A stretch of 64,000 bases of DNA from RUG100 sp963542695. GTDB lineage: Bacteria; Bacillota; Clostridia; Peptostreptococcales; Anaerovoracaceae. Both the position numbers and the translations under genes were made by a program. The notes beneath the pieces are model-generated. The model was not told where the DNA came from. It did no database searches and was given only the letters and a program-made list of their open reading frames with translations. Where the stretch lies: contig CAUTYX010000006.1 of assembly GCA_963542695.1 (NCBI GenBank), positions 35,280 to 99,279 of the forward strand, written 5' to 3'. Of this stretch, positions 1 to 7,938 are shown piece after piece (the stretch's first letter is position 1; each line of letters opens with the position of its first letter).

Positions 1-9
1 AGGTAGGAG

Positions 10-939
10 ATGCCACTGATTACAACAAAAGAAATGTTCCAAAAGGCCATACAGGATGACTACGCAGTAGGTGCCTTTAACGTTAATGATATGGAAATTA
101 TCCAGGGGATCGTCGAAGGTGCCAAGGCGGAAAATGCACCTGTGATTTTGCAGGTTTCAGCCGGTGCCAGAAAATATGCCAACCCAACGTATTTAGTAAA
201 GTTGGTAGAAGCGGCCATGGAGGTTTCCGGAATGGATTTGGTTTTACACCTGGATCACGGTGCTGATTTTGAAATTTGCAAAGACTGTATCGACAGCGGA
301 TTCAGTTCGGTGATGATTGATGGCTCTAAATATACACTGGAAGAAAACATTGCTTTGACTAAAAAGGTAGTAGACTATGCTCACGACCACGGTGTTGTGG
401 TAGAGGCAGAGCTAGGGAAACTGGCCGGCATTGAGGATGCTGTTAGTGTAGAGGTTCGAGATGCTACCTATACCGATCCGGAACAAGCACGTAGTTTCGT
501 TGCAGAAACCGGTGTGGACTCTCTGGCGGTAGCCATTGGAACCAGTCATGGAGCTTATAAATTCAAGGGGACACCCAAATTGGACTTTGAAAGACTGGAA
601 AAGATTCATCAGTTGATTCCTACAACGCCATTGGTACTCCATGGTGCATCCACTGTCATGCCGGAATTTGTGGAGCTGTGCAATCAGTACGGCGGGGACA
701 TTCCGGGAGCACAAGGCGTTCCTGAGGAAATGCTGACAGAAGCTGCCAAACATGGGGTTTGCAAAATCAATGTAGATACAGACTTGCGTCTTGCAATGAC
801 AGCAAAAATCAGACAGTGTTTTGCAGAAAACCCGGAAGAATTTGACCCTCGTCAGTACCTGGGACCCGGTCGTGAGGCCATTAAAGAAATGGTGGCACAT
901 AAAATCAGGGATGTTTTTAGGGCATCCAACAAGCGATAA
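10..939 (+). CDS. fba: Class II fructose-1,6-bisphosphate aldolase, copy 1
   Basis: This cytoplasmic glycolytic enzyme cleaves fructose-1,6-bisphosphate to dihydroxyacetone phosphate and glyceraldehyde-3-phosphate. The 309 residues are the usual length for the zinc-dependent class II family. The metal and active-site segments are visible: HLDHGAD near residue 80, GTSHGAYKF near 178 and VLHGAST near 209, each giving a histidine. The C-terminal NVDTDLR loop typical of the family is also present. The ATG follows AGGTAGGAG at the left edge, so the gene is complete. pfkA and a second aldolase gene of about 88% protein identity follow on the same strand. Function is near certain; which copy carries the main flux cannot be told from sequence. 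Confidence 0.97.
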   Translation: MPLITTKEMFQKAIQDDYAVGAFNVNDMEIIQGIVEGAKAENAPVILQVSAGARKYANPTYLVKLVEAAMEVSGMDLVLHLDHGADFEICKDCIDSGFSSVMIDGSKYTLEENIALTKKVVDYAHDHGVVVEAELGKLAGIEDAVSVEVRDATYTDPEQARSFVAETGVDSLAVAIGTSHGAYKFKGTPKLDFERLEKIHQLIPTTPLVLHGASTVMPEFVELCNQYGGDIPGAQGVPEEMLTEAAKHGVCKINVDTDLRLAMTAKIRQCFAENPEEFDPRQYLGPGREAIKEMVAHKIRDVFRASNKR

Positions 940-957
940 TTACATAAAGGAAAGCAA

Positions 958-999
958 GGAGAAAGGAATGGATGCAGATTCGGATTCTTTCTCCCTTTT
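958..999 (+). terminator. Possible intrinsic terminator after fba copy 1
   Basis: GGAGAAAG at 958-965 pairs with CTTTCTCC at 987-994. Three further inner pairs form across one bulged base, and a short CCTTTT run follows. The U-tract is weak, so it may only attenuate read-through into pfkA. Confidence 0.45.
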
Positions 1000-1116
1000 A
1001 TCGATTGCCAATGTTTTCTTTTCGGTTGACTCTTGGGGCACTCGATAATCTTTGTCATCCGTGATAAGATAGAAGAAATAGAAAATGCAGCATCATTAAA
1101 AGCAAAGGTGGATAAA

Positions 1117-2079
1117 ATGCGGAAAATCGGCATATTGACCAGTGGTGGCGATGCTCCCGGTATGAATGCGGCGATACGAGCGGTGGTTCGTTCCGGTCTC
1201 GCCATGGGAATGGATGTCATGGGCATTGAGCGAGGTTATGAAGGATTGCTGGACGATGAAATGAAGTTACTGGATCGCTCTTCTGTTGGGGACATTATGC
1301 AACGGGGCGGCACTGTTTTAAAGACGGCTCGCAGCCATCGTTTTATGACAGAAGAGGGACAAAAGGAAGCCTTTCGAATACTACGGCTTCATGGAATCGA
1401 AGCCTTGATTGTCTGCGGTGGCGACGGATCCTTTCGTGGAGCTGCAGACCTTGTGAAATTAGGAATGCCGGTTTTCGGAATTCCTTGCACCATTGACAAT
1501 GATATGGGGTATACTGACTATACTATTGGCTTTGACACGGCAGTGAATACGGTACTGGATGCGGTTAGCAATATTCGAGACACCGGCAGTTCGCACGATC
1601 GTACCACCATTATAGAGGTAATGGGGCGAGACTGTGGTGATATTGCCGCTTTTGCCGGCGTTACCGGCGGAGCCGAATCGGTACTGGTGCCGGAGGTAAA
1701 AAGTGATGTGGATGCTGTATGCCGTAAAATTGTTGCAGCTAAGGACAAAGGCAAGCGCCACAGTATCATTATTCGAGCCGAAGGGGCTGATGTAACAACC
1801 GATGAGCTGGTAAATACCATTTATGAGGAAACCGGTTCGGAGGCACGGAAAGTAGTACTGGCTTATGTACAGCGAGGTGGCAGTCCTACCATGATGGATC
1901 GACTACGTGCCGCCATGATGGGCTACGAAGCTGTGAAGCTTATTAATGAAGATGCTGAAAGTATGGCCATTGGAGTCAAGGATGACAAAATCTTTACCAT
2001 GGATTTTATCAAGGCCATTAAAGTAAAAAGAAAGCCAAACCTGGAACTGATCCAGCTGGCAGACCTGCTTTCGAATTAG
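1117..2079 (+). CDS. pfkA: ATP-dependent 6-phosphofructokinase
   Basis: This enzyme phosphorylates fructose-6-phosphate, the committed step of glycolysis, feeding the flanking aldolases. The start at 1117 follows AAAGGTGG and gives 320 residues, the standard PfkA length; the open frame runs 28 codons further upstream but matches no family sequence. The N-terminal GILTSGGDAPGMNAAIR loop, the GGDGS nucleotide motif, TIDNDM, TIGFDTA and MGRDCGDIA substrate segments are all present. GGDGS rather than GGDDS argues for ATP rather than pyrophosphate as phosphoryl donor. The position before TIDND is Cys where E. coli has Gly; this is not the Lys of PPi-dependent enzymes. It sits between two aldolase genes, 19 bases before the second. 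Confidence 0.96.
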   Translation: MRKIGILTSGGDAPGMNAAIRAVVRSGLAMGMDVMGIERGYEGLLDDEMKLLDRSSVGDIMQRGGTVLKTARSHRFMTEEGQKEAFRILRLHGIEALIVCGGDGSFRGAADLVKLGMPVFGIPCTIDNDMGYTDYTIGFDTAVNTVLDAVSNIRDTGSSHDRTTIIEVMGRDCGDIAAFAGVTGGAESVLVPEVKSDVDAVCRKIVAAKDKGKRHSIIIRAEGADVTTDELVNTIYEETGSEARKVVLAYVQRGGSPTMMDRLRAAMMGYEAVKLINEDAESMAIGVKDDKIFTMDFIKAIKVKRKPNLELIQLADLLSN

Positions 2080-2098
2080 CAGAGAATGGAGGAAACGC

Positions 2099-3028
2099 AT
2101 GGCTATCGTTACAACAAAGGATATGTTTTCTAAGGCATTACACGAAGATTATGCAGTAGGTGCCTTTAACGTCAACAACATGGAAATTATTCAGGGTATC
2201 GTCGAAGGTGCCAAAGCTGAGGATGCCCCTGTTATCTTGCAGGTTTCGGCAGGTGCCAGAAAGTATGCCAACCCGACATATTTGGTAAAATTAGTAGAAG
2301 CGGCTATGGAAGTATCCGGCCTCGATTTGGTTCTTCACCTGGACCACGGCGCAGATTTTGATATCTGTAAAGACTGTGTCGACAACGGATTTAGTTCTGT
2401 TATGATTGATGGTTCTAAATACACATTGGAAGAAAATATTGCCGTGACAAAGAAAGTAGTAGACTATGCTCACGACCACGGCGTTGTTGTCGAAGCAGAG
2501 CTGGGAAAGCTGGCGGGGATTGAAGATGCTGTCAGTGTAGATGCAAGAGATGCCACCTTTACCGATCCGGAAGAAGCCCGTATCTTCGTAGAAGAAACCG
2601 GCGTAGATTCTCTGGCTGTTGCTATTGGAACCAGCCACGGCGCCTATAAATTCAAGGGAACTCCAAAACTGGATTTTGAACGACTAAAGAAAATTCACGC
2701 CATTATTCCGGATACACCATTGGTACTCCATGGCTCCTCCACAGTCATGCCGGAATTCGTTGCTCTTTGTAACAAATATGGTGGGGATATTCCGGGAGCA
2801 CAAGGCGTACCGGAAGACATGCTGACAGAAGCTGCCAAATACGGTGTCTGCAAAATCAACGTAGACACAGACCTTCGTCTGGCTATGACTGCCAAAATCA
2901 GACAATGCTTTGCAGAAAACCCGGCAGAATTCGACCCGAGAAAGTATTTGGGACCCGGCCGTGAAGCTATTAAAGATATGGTTGCCCACAAAATCAGAGA
3001 CGTCTTTAAGAGCTCCGGTAAAAGATAG
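2099..3028 (+). CDS. fba: Class II fructose-1,6-bisphosphate aldolase, copy 2
   Basis: This is a 309-residue paralogue of the aldolase at 10-939, differing at about 36 positions by direct reading. Most changes are conservative and none affects the HLDHGAD, GTSHGAY or VLHGSST segments, so both should be catalytically competent zinc aldolases. The ATG at 2099 follows a GGAGG site. It lies 19 bases after pfkA and is followed by a strong terminator at 3154-3183, so pfkA and this copy probably share a transcript. The fba-pfkA-fba order implies a tandem duplication around or before pfkA. Close conservation suggests both copies are kept by selection or by gene conversion. Confidence 0.97.
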   Translation: MAIVTTKDMFSKALHEDYAVGAFNVNNMEIIQGIVEGAKAEDAPVILQVSAGARKYANPTYLVKLVEAAMEVSGLDLVLHLDHGADFDICKDCVDNGFSSVMIDGSKYTLEENIAVTKKVVDYAHDHGVVVEAELGKLAGIEDAVSVDARDATFTDPEEARIFVEETGVDSLAVAIGTSHGAYKFKGTPKLDFERLKKIHAIIPDTPLVLHGSSTVMPEFVALCNKYGGDIPGAQGVPEDMLTEAAKYGVCKINVDTDLRLAMTAKIRQCFAENPAEFDPRKYLGPGREAIKDMVAHKIRDVFKSSGKR

Positions 3029-3153
3029 ACCTGACAGCAACGAGAGAAAAGAGTATCAGTCTTTCGCATCTCCAATCCTGCAAAAAACAGCGCAGCGTAA
3101 TCAATATCTTGCTGTAAGGAATATCAGTTAATAGCGAATATATGTAGATATGT

Positions 3154-3183
3154 AGAAAGGAACCGACCCGGTTCCTTTCTTTC
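3154..3183 (+). terminator. Rho-independent terminator after fba copy 2
   Basis: A 12-bp perfect stem (3154-3165 with 3169-3180, AGAAAGGAACCG against its complement) has a 3-base loop and is followed by TTC and T-rich sequence. It separates the glycolytic block from the RHS island. Confidence 0.8.
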
Positions 3184-3201
3184 GTTAATTAATAAAAGTG
3201 G

Positions 3202-3230
3202 TTGACATTCTCAAATGGAATGAGATAGAG
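3202..3230 (+). promoter_or_regulatory. Possible promoter for the RHS fragment
   Basis: A perfect TTGACA at 3202-3207 is followed after 17 bases by a poor -10 (ATAGAG, 3225-3230). It lies directly before the open frame of the RHS fragment, overlapping its likely GTG. The weak -10 makes this tentative. Confidence 0.3.
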
Positions 3231-4378
3231 TGGAAGAGGTGACTGTATTGTTACCGGGAGGAAAATCCTCTGTAGTGTGTAGAGATCATTTATTTATATA
3301 CAATACCAACCACCAGGACAGCACCACCAGCATTGTAGATGAAAAAGGCATGGCGGCTGCCACCTATGAATACGATGCCTATGGAAATATCGTCGGCGGC
3401 AAAGACCACAGTTTTGATAATGAAGTCTGTTACACCGGACAGACTTATGATAAGACAAGCGGGCTATATTACTATCGGGCGCAGTTTTATGATGGGTCAA
3501 CCGGTGGATTTACCAGTCAAGATACCAGCCGAGGGGAAGGTCTTGATCCCCGTACCCAAAATTTGTATGGCTATTGCGCAGGGGATCCTGTTAACTACAC
3601 CGACCCTACCGGTCATAGTTTCTTTTCCAAACTACGAAAACGGGTACGCCATGCGGTGAAGCGGGTACACCACCGGGTACGCCGGGTGGTACGCAGTATC
3701 CCGCGCAGGGTGACCCGGTGCGTGCGAAGAGTTTACCGCAGAGCAAGGCATGTTGTGCGAAGTGCAGCAAGATATGTGCGAAAACGGTATCGGCAGGCAA
3801 AATGTATCGCGATTAAAGCAAGACGGAAACTGCAAAGATGGCGAAAGAGTGTCAGGAAACAGGTTCGACAGACGGCAGGTGCCGTGGGGCAGGGTATCCG
3901 AAGAAAAGCTCGCGGTGCTTGGAGTGGAATTAAAAAGGGCGCCAGCATTGCAAAGAGCAAATATAAAAAATTGCAGGCAGGGGCAGATAATAATCTGATG
4001 GCTTCCAAGGCATACTTTGGTCTCAGTAGCGCCATTGGTGTGACGCAAACCTTGTGTATAAATTTAGCAGAAGGAGAGGAAAAGCATCAATCGGCAAAAA
4101 CGATTGGCATCAATATAGCAACGGATTTAGCGGTTAGTGCAGCAATTGATCTTAGTGTAGTAAAACTTTGCACACTCGGTGGAACTGTATTGTTCGATCC
4201 GGGACTCGGAACCATAATTGGAGGCGTAGCTGGATGTGTTGTGCAGATGATCATAGCGAACAAGCGATTAAGTAGCGGAAGAACTGTTTCAGATACACTG
4301 AAAATGCATGCAAATAAGGGAATTCGTCGTTCAGATGCACACTGGAGACGAGCTGGTTGTGTGCCGGGTACATGCTAG
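3230..4378 (+). CDS. Orphan RHS-core C-terminal toxin tip (5'-truncated RHS protein)
   Basis: These 382 residues carry only the tail of an RHS/YD-repeat polymorphic toxin. Residues 20-128 hold the last YD repeat (TYEYDAYGNIVG) and the conserved RHS core (SGLYYYRAQFYDGSTGGF, then PVNYTDPTGHS at 120-130), after which the variable toxin domain begins. Residues 134-240 are extraordinarily Arg/Lys-rich. Residues 260-342 are hydrophobic, with a Gly-rich stretch at 327-336. The protein ends in GCVPGTC. No secretion signal, shell or upstream RHS repeats exist here, so it is an orphan tip rather than a complete effector. The first candidate immunity gene begins 9 bases after its stop. GTG at 3230 is an arbitrary start. 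The toxin family is not recognised; a hydrophobic tip paired with membrane immunity proteins suggests a membrane target, which is inference. Confidence 0.7.
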   Translation: MEEVTVLLPGGKSSVVCRDHLFIYNTNHQDSTTSIVDEKGMAAATYEYDAYGNIVGGKDHSFDNEVCYTGQTYDKTSGLYYYRAQFYDGSTGGFTSQDTSRGEGLDPRTQNLYGYCAGDPVNYTDPTGHSFFSKLRKRVRHAVKRVHHRVRRVVRSIPRRVTRCVRRVYRRARHVVRSAARYVRKRYRQAKCIAIKARRKLQRWRKSVRKQVRQTAGAVGQGIRRKARGAWSGIKKGASIAKSKYKKLQAGADNNLMASKAYFGLSSAIGVTQTLCINLAEGEEKHQSAKTIGINIATDLAVSAAIDLSVVKLCTLGGTVLFDPGLGTIIGGVAGCVVQMIIANKRLSSGRTVSDTLKMHANKGIRRSDAHWRRAGCVPGTC

Positions 4379-4387
4379 GGGGAGTCT

Positions 4388-5146
4388 ATGAAAAATATAA
4401 ATAAGGAAGACAGCCTAAGAGCATATATTAGACATCTACCCCTTCGCCCCATGAAAATGTATGTCCCTCCTGGAACTATGGTTTGGATTATAATTATGAT
4501 AGCTATAGTTTTTTACGCGATATCTCTTGAAGAGCAAGGCATGCAGTATACGGTCTTAAGAATTGGGGGGGTGTTTGCAATAGCCCTTTCCCTGCTTGCC
4601 AGTGTAATATACTCCCCAAAGGGAGAATGGCATTTTTAAAGAGGTGGAATACTGGGTTGGGCGTTAGCTCTTTCTTTTGGTTGCTGGAATCTTTGGCTAG
4701 TGTTAACGGATGCACGAGACACAAACCTTGGTATGTCATATATGGGGATGTTTATGCTGGGGTTAGTATTGCTGACCGGTATTATGATTAAAGGGACAAA
4801 GCGAAGAATTAATACCAGATGGTACATGAAAGATAAAGAACTACAGGAGGACGATACTGCCGGTATTTGGATACTTGCTATAGTAGGAATGATAGTGTAC
4901 GTGGTTGTCATGTGGATTGTGTTTAAAAAGTATATGGATATTGAAATATTTATATGCGTTATAGCACTTGGTATAATTAGCTATGTATATGCAGGAGGAG
5001 GTGTTCGTACCATACTGCGAGGTTACTACATTAAAAAGTATCATTTGCAGGACGCAGTGGTGGTGGAAATACCGGAAAAAGAAAATGATAAGCAAGAAGA
5101 GAGTCAAGAGGAATCACCGAATGGCGAGACTGAACATAAAAAATAG
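4388..5146 (+). pseudogene. Membrane immunity-like protein, copy 1 (in-frame stop)
   Basis: This is the first of six members of one membrane-protein family following the RHS tip. It begins 9 bases after the RHS stop with a GGGGAG site. The N-terminus has the family signature LRAYIRHLPLRPMK. The reading frame is interrupted by a single TAA at 4637-4639 and continues in the same frame with homologous sequence, reaching the C-terminal signature RGYYIKKYHLQDAVVVE and a Lys/Glu-rich tail. Compared with intact copy 2, the stop falls just after the segment equivalent to KEVHF. Without the stop it would be about 252 residues with roughly six membrane helices. As the gene next to the toxin tip it should encode the cognate immunity protein, yet it is the copy with the nonsense codon. 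Confidence 0.65.
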
Positions 5147-5303
5147 TAAAGTTCTTTTGGCTTTTGAAAAAGATAAAAATCATGAACATTTTTGCAGCCG
5201 CTGTATATCGATTGAAAAGAAGAGAAAAGCAGTGCGTGTTAGTGTAGCGGAATCTAGGCGGCGATGTGCACAAGGTGGTAGAGTTCCTGGGATGTGCCAT
5301 TAG
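5121..5303 (+). CDS. Small ORF repeating the RHS toxin C-terminus (tail B)
   Basis: A 60-codon frame starts at an ATG 8 bases after AGAGGA, overlaps the end of immunity copy 1 and stops 9 bases before copy 2. Its end, ESRRRCAQGGRVPGMCH, resembles the end of the RHS tip (RRAGCVPGTC) and the ends of three other small frames in this island. It has no hydrophobic segment and is basic. It is either the remnant of a displaced toxin tip or a real small protein translated before its neighbour. I favour a remnant, but the good ribosome site and conserved stop position keep the alternative open. Here the first Cys of the C-x-P-G-x-C motif is replaced by Arg. Confidence 0.4.
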   Translation: MARLNIKNSKVLLAFEKDKNHEHFCSRCISIEKKRKAVRVSVAESRRRCAQGGRVPGMCH

Positions 5304-5312
5304 GAGAATTAT

Positions 5313-6047
5313 ATGAATAGTATAGATAATCTTAAAGCATATATTGCGGCATTACCTCTTCGTCCATTGAAAAAAGGAGACTTAATTGGTACATTGATTG
5401 GTATTTTGATTTTTGCAGGTATTGATACGTATCATTTATATTATGATGGATTTGCCATTTTTCGTGAAAGTTTAATTACTGTTCATTGTTTGTGTGTTAT
5501 TGTTGCTGTTATGTGTTGTGTAATATACCAAATAGAAAGAAAGGAAGTACATTTCTTTACAACAGGAACAATATTAGGAGCATTAGGGGTGACCTGTGGT
5601 TGTGTGAGTATTGCTCAAATTGTTATGGATTGTGTATCTTATGCAGGATTGTATATAGTAGGATATGTGGTATGTATTGGTTTTATGGTGTATGAAATCC
5701 TAAAGAATGCTAAAAGACGGATTAATACAGAATGGTACAAAAAAAGGTATGAAGACACAGATGGAATAATAATTTCAAGTGTAGTTTTTGTCTTGGCTGA
5801 AATTATAGTATTAGTGCTTAAATTTAAGCGTTTTATGGATGGTAGGAATTTGATTATATTAATTCTGTGCCTTATTTTAAGCTATATACTGATTGGGGTA
5901 TCGATCCCTTCCATACTGCGTGGTTACTACATTAAAAAATACCATTTGCAGGAGGCAGTAGTGGTGGAAATACCGAAAAAAGAAAATGACAAGCAAGAAG
6001 AGAGTCAAGAGGAATCACCGAATAGCGGGAGTGAACATAAAAAATAG
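5313..6047 (+). CDS. Membrane immunity-like protein, copy 2 (only intact copy)
   Basis: At 244 residues this is the one uninterrupted member of the family and defines it. A short cytoplasmic N-terminus carries NLKAYIAALPLRPLKKGDLI. Six hydrophobic segments follow at about 24-40, 53-72, 82-103, 110-131, 151-170 and 178-198. A conserved juxtamembrane motif, ILRGYYIKKYHLQEAVVVE (201-219), leads into a Lys/Glu-rich tail. The ATG follows the stop of tail B by 9 bases. I do not recognise the family. Its position beside an RHS tip and its multiplication match immunity genes of polymorphic toxin systems, so immunity to a membrane-acting toxin is the working inference. Base composition is clearly more AT-rich than the flanking housekeeping genes. 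Confidence 0.65.
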   Translation: MNSIDNLKAYIAALPLRPLKKGDLIGTLIGILIFAGIDTYHLYYDGFAIFRESLITVHCLCVIVAVMCCVIYQIERKEVHFFTTGTILGALGVTCGCVSIAQIVMDCVSYAGLYIVGYVVCIGFMVYEILKNAKRRINTEWYKKRYEDTDGIIISSVVFVLAEIIVLVLKFKRFMDGRNLIILILCLILSYILIGVSIPSILRGYYIKKYHLQEAVVVEIPKKENDKQEESQEESPNSGSEHKK

Positions 6048-6204
6048 TAAGGTTCTTTTGGCTTTTGAAAAAGATAAAAATCATGAACATTTTTGCAGCC
6101 GCTGTATATCGATTGAAAAGAAGAGAAAAGCGGTGCGTATTAGTGTAGTGGAATCTAGACGGCGATATGCACAAGGTGGTTGTGTACCGGGGATGTGTCA
6201 TTAG
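6031..6204 (+). pseudogene. Toxin C-terminus remnant (tail C)
   Basis: This is the counterpart of tail B in the 901-bp repeat. Its frame ends ESRRRYAQGGCVPGMCH and stops 12 bases before immunity copy 3. The codon matching the ATG of tail B is ATA here, so the only candidate start is a GTG at 6031. That argues the frame is a remnant rather than a maintained gene. Both Cys of the C-terminal motif are present. Confidence 0.4.
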
Positions 6205-6216
6205 AGAGGAAGAGAT

Positions 6217-6920
6217 ATGATAGGGAATACAGAGAGACTACAAGAATATATTAAATCGATTCCCATTAGACCGCTAGGGATGAAGGAGGTAGTTCTTTGC
6301 TCTCTAGCAATTGATACAGTATCTATTGCTTGTATTTGTGGAATTTGTTTAGAAAGAAAAGATGCTTTTAGTTGGATATTAGTGTTTTTCTTCAGTTGTA
6401 CATTTGTATTAACTACGGTTGCCGCTGCGTTATATCCGTTGCGAAAGAAGGAAATTTACTTTTTTTCATGGGGATTAATCTGTTTTTCGTTGGGTGCAGT
6501 GTTTGGAAATGGAGCTGTTCTATTAGAGTTCCAAGATAACAATAAATATTCTCACTTGTATATGATTATATATATAAGTATATGTGTGGTGTTAATGGTA
6601 TGTACTATATTGCTAATACGTAAAAGAATTCTTTCTGGAAAATATGGAAAAAAGAAAGTCAAGTTTGGTGTTGCAAACACATCTCTTATTATAGCTTATA
6701 GCGGTTTTATTTGGAACTATGTATTTCAGAAGGCAACTCTCTGATAAATTGAGCAATTTTTCCACGAGTATATTATTTTGTGCATTATGCTTTTTTCTTA
6801 TCTGTTGGGGGTGTTAATTTTTTGATGCGAGGATATTATATAAAAAAGTATAATTTACAAGATGCAATAATCGTGGAAAAACCGAAGAAAAAATCAGAAT
6901 GGTACCGAGAATGGAAATAG
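6217..6920 (+). pseudogene. Membrane immunity-like protein, copy 3 (two frameshifts)
   Basis: It starts at ATG 6217 after GAGAGGAAG with family signature LQEYIKSIPIRPLGMKE. The frame reads well to about 6695, where an extra base shifts it; the open frame then ends at 6744. Sequence homologous to copy 4 resumes one frame over (FRRQLSDKLSN). A second shift at a G5 run, 6807-6811, restores the C-terminal motif MRGYYIKKYNLQDAIIVE and a KPKKKSE tail ending at 6920. Removing one base at each site gives a continuous family member. It belongs with copy 4 (KYNLQD type) rather than copies 1, 2 and 5 (KYHLQ type). Confidence 0.65.
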
Positions 6921-6959
6921 AGCAGAGTCAATATTAAAGGGAACAGGAATATAACGGCT

Positions 6960-7061
6960 ATGGATTGGACGAAGGAAAAAACTAACAAAATGGTACGAAG
7001 CGGGATAGCAGAATCAAAAAGACGATATGCACAAGGTTGTGTACCAGGGATGTGTCATTAA
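6960..7061 (+). CDS. 33-codon ORF ending CVPGMCH (tail D)
   Basis: A short frame starts at ATG 6960 and ends ESKRRYAQGCVPGMCH, stopping 8 bases before the likely start of immunity copy 4. It aligns over its full length with tail E and, in its last 20 or so residues, with tails B and C and the end of the RHS tip. Sequence upstream (AAAGGGAACAGGA) gives only a modest ribosome site. It is too short to fold as an enzyme. It is either the minimal surviving tip of a displaced toxin or a small peptide gene paired with its neighbour. Confidence 0.4.
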   Translation: MDWTKEKTNKMVRSGIAESKRRYAQGCVPGMCH

Positions 7062-7069
7062 AACAAGAG

Positions 7070-7765
7070 ATGAATATGATTTTTTTGATAACAACATAGA
7101 AAATATTAAGGAGTATATCAACACCTTATCTATTAAACCATTGGGTATAAAAGATATAATTTGGTGTCCGATTGCCATGAGTATTCTTGTCTGTGGTGGA
7201 ATCGGACAATTTTCCAATGAACCCTTTTTTGATAGTCTACTTTGCAGAATTTGCATAATATTTTATGTGTTCTGTATTGTGATTTCTGTCATAGGCTGTG
7301 CATTATATCCGCTCAGAAAAAAAGTGATTTACTTTTTTTCTGGAGGATTAGAGTGTATTTCGTTTGGAGCATTTATTGGAAGTTTCACAGTGCTAGTTGT
7401 TATCTTAGAACACTCTAAGTTATCTTGGATTTATTTTATGTGTTACGTAATTAGTGTTTTTATAATGATAATTATTACTTTATGTCATATACAAAAAAAT
7501 TAGCAATGGAAAGTATCATAAAGAAAAGCCACGTCTAGGGTTAACTAATTCATCTGTCATTATGGCAGCGCTATTTTGTATTGCTGTGTTTCGAAATAGA
7601 ATATTGGATCAGGTGAACAATGTAATTCTATGTGTTGTTCTGCTTGGTATTGGCTACTTTCTACTAAGTAGTGGTGCAACATTTTTTATGAGAGCGTACT
7701 ACATTAAAAAGTATAATTTACAAGACACAGTAATCGTGGAAAAACCGAAGAAAAAATCAGAATAG
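7070..7765 (+). pseudogene. Membrane immunity-like protein, copy 4 (two frameshifts)
   Basis: The ATG at 7070 follows CAAGAG but enters the family frame (NIENIKEYINTLSIKPLGIKD) only if the T7 run at 7080-7086 had eight Ts. The body then reads to 7503, where the A7 run at 7493-7499 shifts it; six As would join it to SNGKYHKEKPRLGLTNSS and on to the C-terminal motif MRAYYIKKYNLQDTVIVEK, ending at 7765. Both defects are single-base changes in homopolymers. An alternative in-frame start overlapping tail D (ATG 7027) exists but matches no family N-terminus. It is closest to copy 3. Confidence 0.65.
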
Positions 7766-7822
7766 TACCGAGAATGGATATAGAGTAGAGTCAATATTAA
7801 AGGGAACAGGAATATAACGATT

Positions 7823-7924
7823 ATGGATCGGACGAAAGATAAAGTTAACAAAATGGTACGAAGCGAGAAGGCAGAATCGAAAAGACGATACATGCAAGGT
7901 TGTATACCGGGAATGTGTCATTAA
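7823..7924 (+). CDS. 33-codon ORF ending CIPGMCH (tail E)
   Basis: This is the counterpart of tail D in the 863-bp repeat: same length, same start context, and end ESKRRYMQGCIPGMCH. It stops 14 bases before immunity copy 5, which has a clear TAGGAGG site. Differences from tail D are substitutions only, so the frame has survived since duplication. That is weak evidence for function, because about 100 bases can stay open by chance. Confidence 0.4.
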   Translation: MDRTKDKVNKMVRSEKAESKRRYMQGCIPGMCH

Positions 7925-7938
7925 ATAGGAGGCTTGTG

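Larger units (their letters stand above)
5021..6204 (+). repeat. Near-identical direct repeats, offset 901 bp
   Basis: The segment 5021-5303 (end of immunity copy 1 plus tail B) recurs almost base for base at 5922-6204 (end of copy 2 plus tail C), offset exactly 901 bases. This indicates recent tandem duplication of an immunity-plus-tail unit. Confidence 0.85.
6842..7924 (+). repeat. Near-identical direct repeats, offset 863 bp
   Basis: The segment 6842-7061 (end of immunity copy 3 plus tail D) recurs with few changes at 7705-7924 (end of copy 4 plus tail E), offset 863 bases. This is a second duplication of an immunity-plus-tail unit, of a different subtype from the 901-bp pair. Confidence 0.85.

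Noticed and set aside
412..900. 162-codon minus-strand frame inside the first aldolase gene
   Set aside because: It is antisense to a fully conserved enzyme and is explained by codon structure. A similar but differently broken frame occurs opposite the second aldolase.
1033..1116. Longer pfkA start at 1033 giving 28 extra residues
   Set aside because: The extension matches no PfkA sequence. ATG 1117 has a ribosome site and gives the standard 320 residues.
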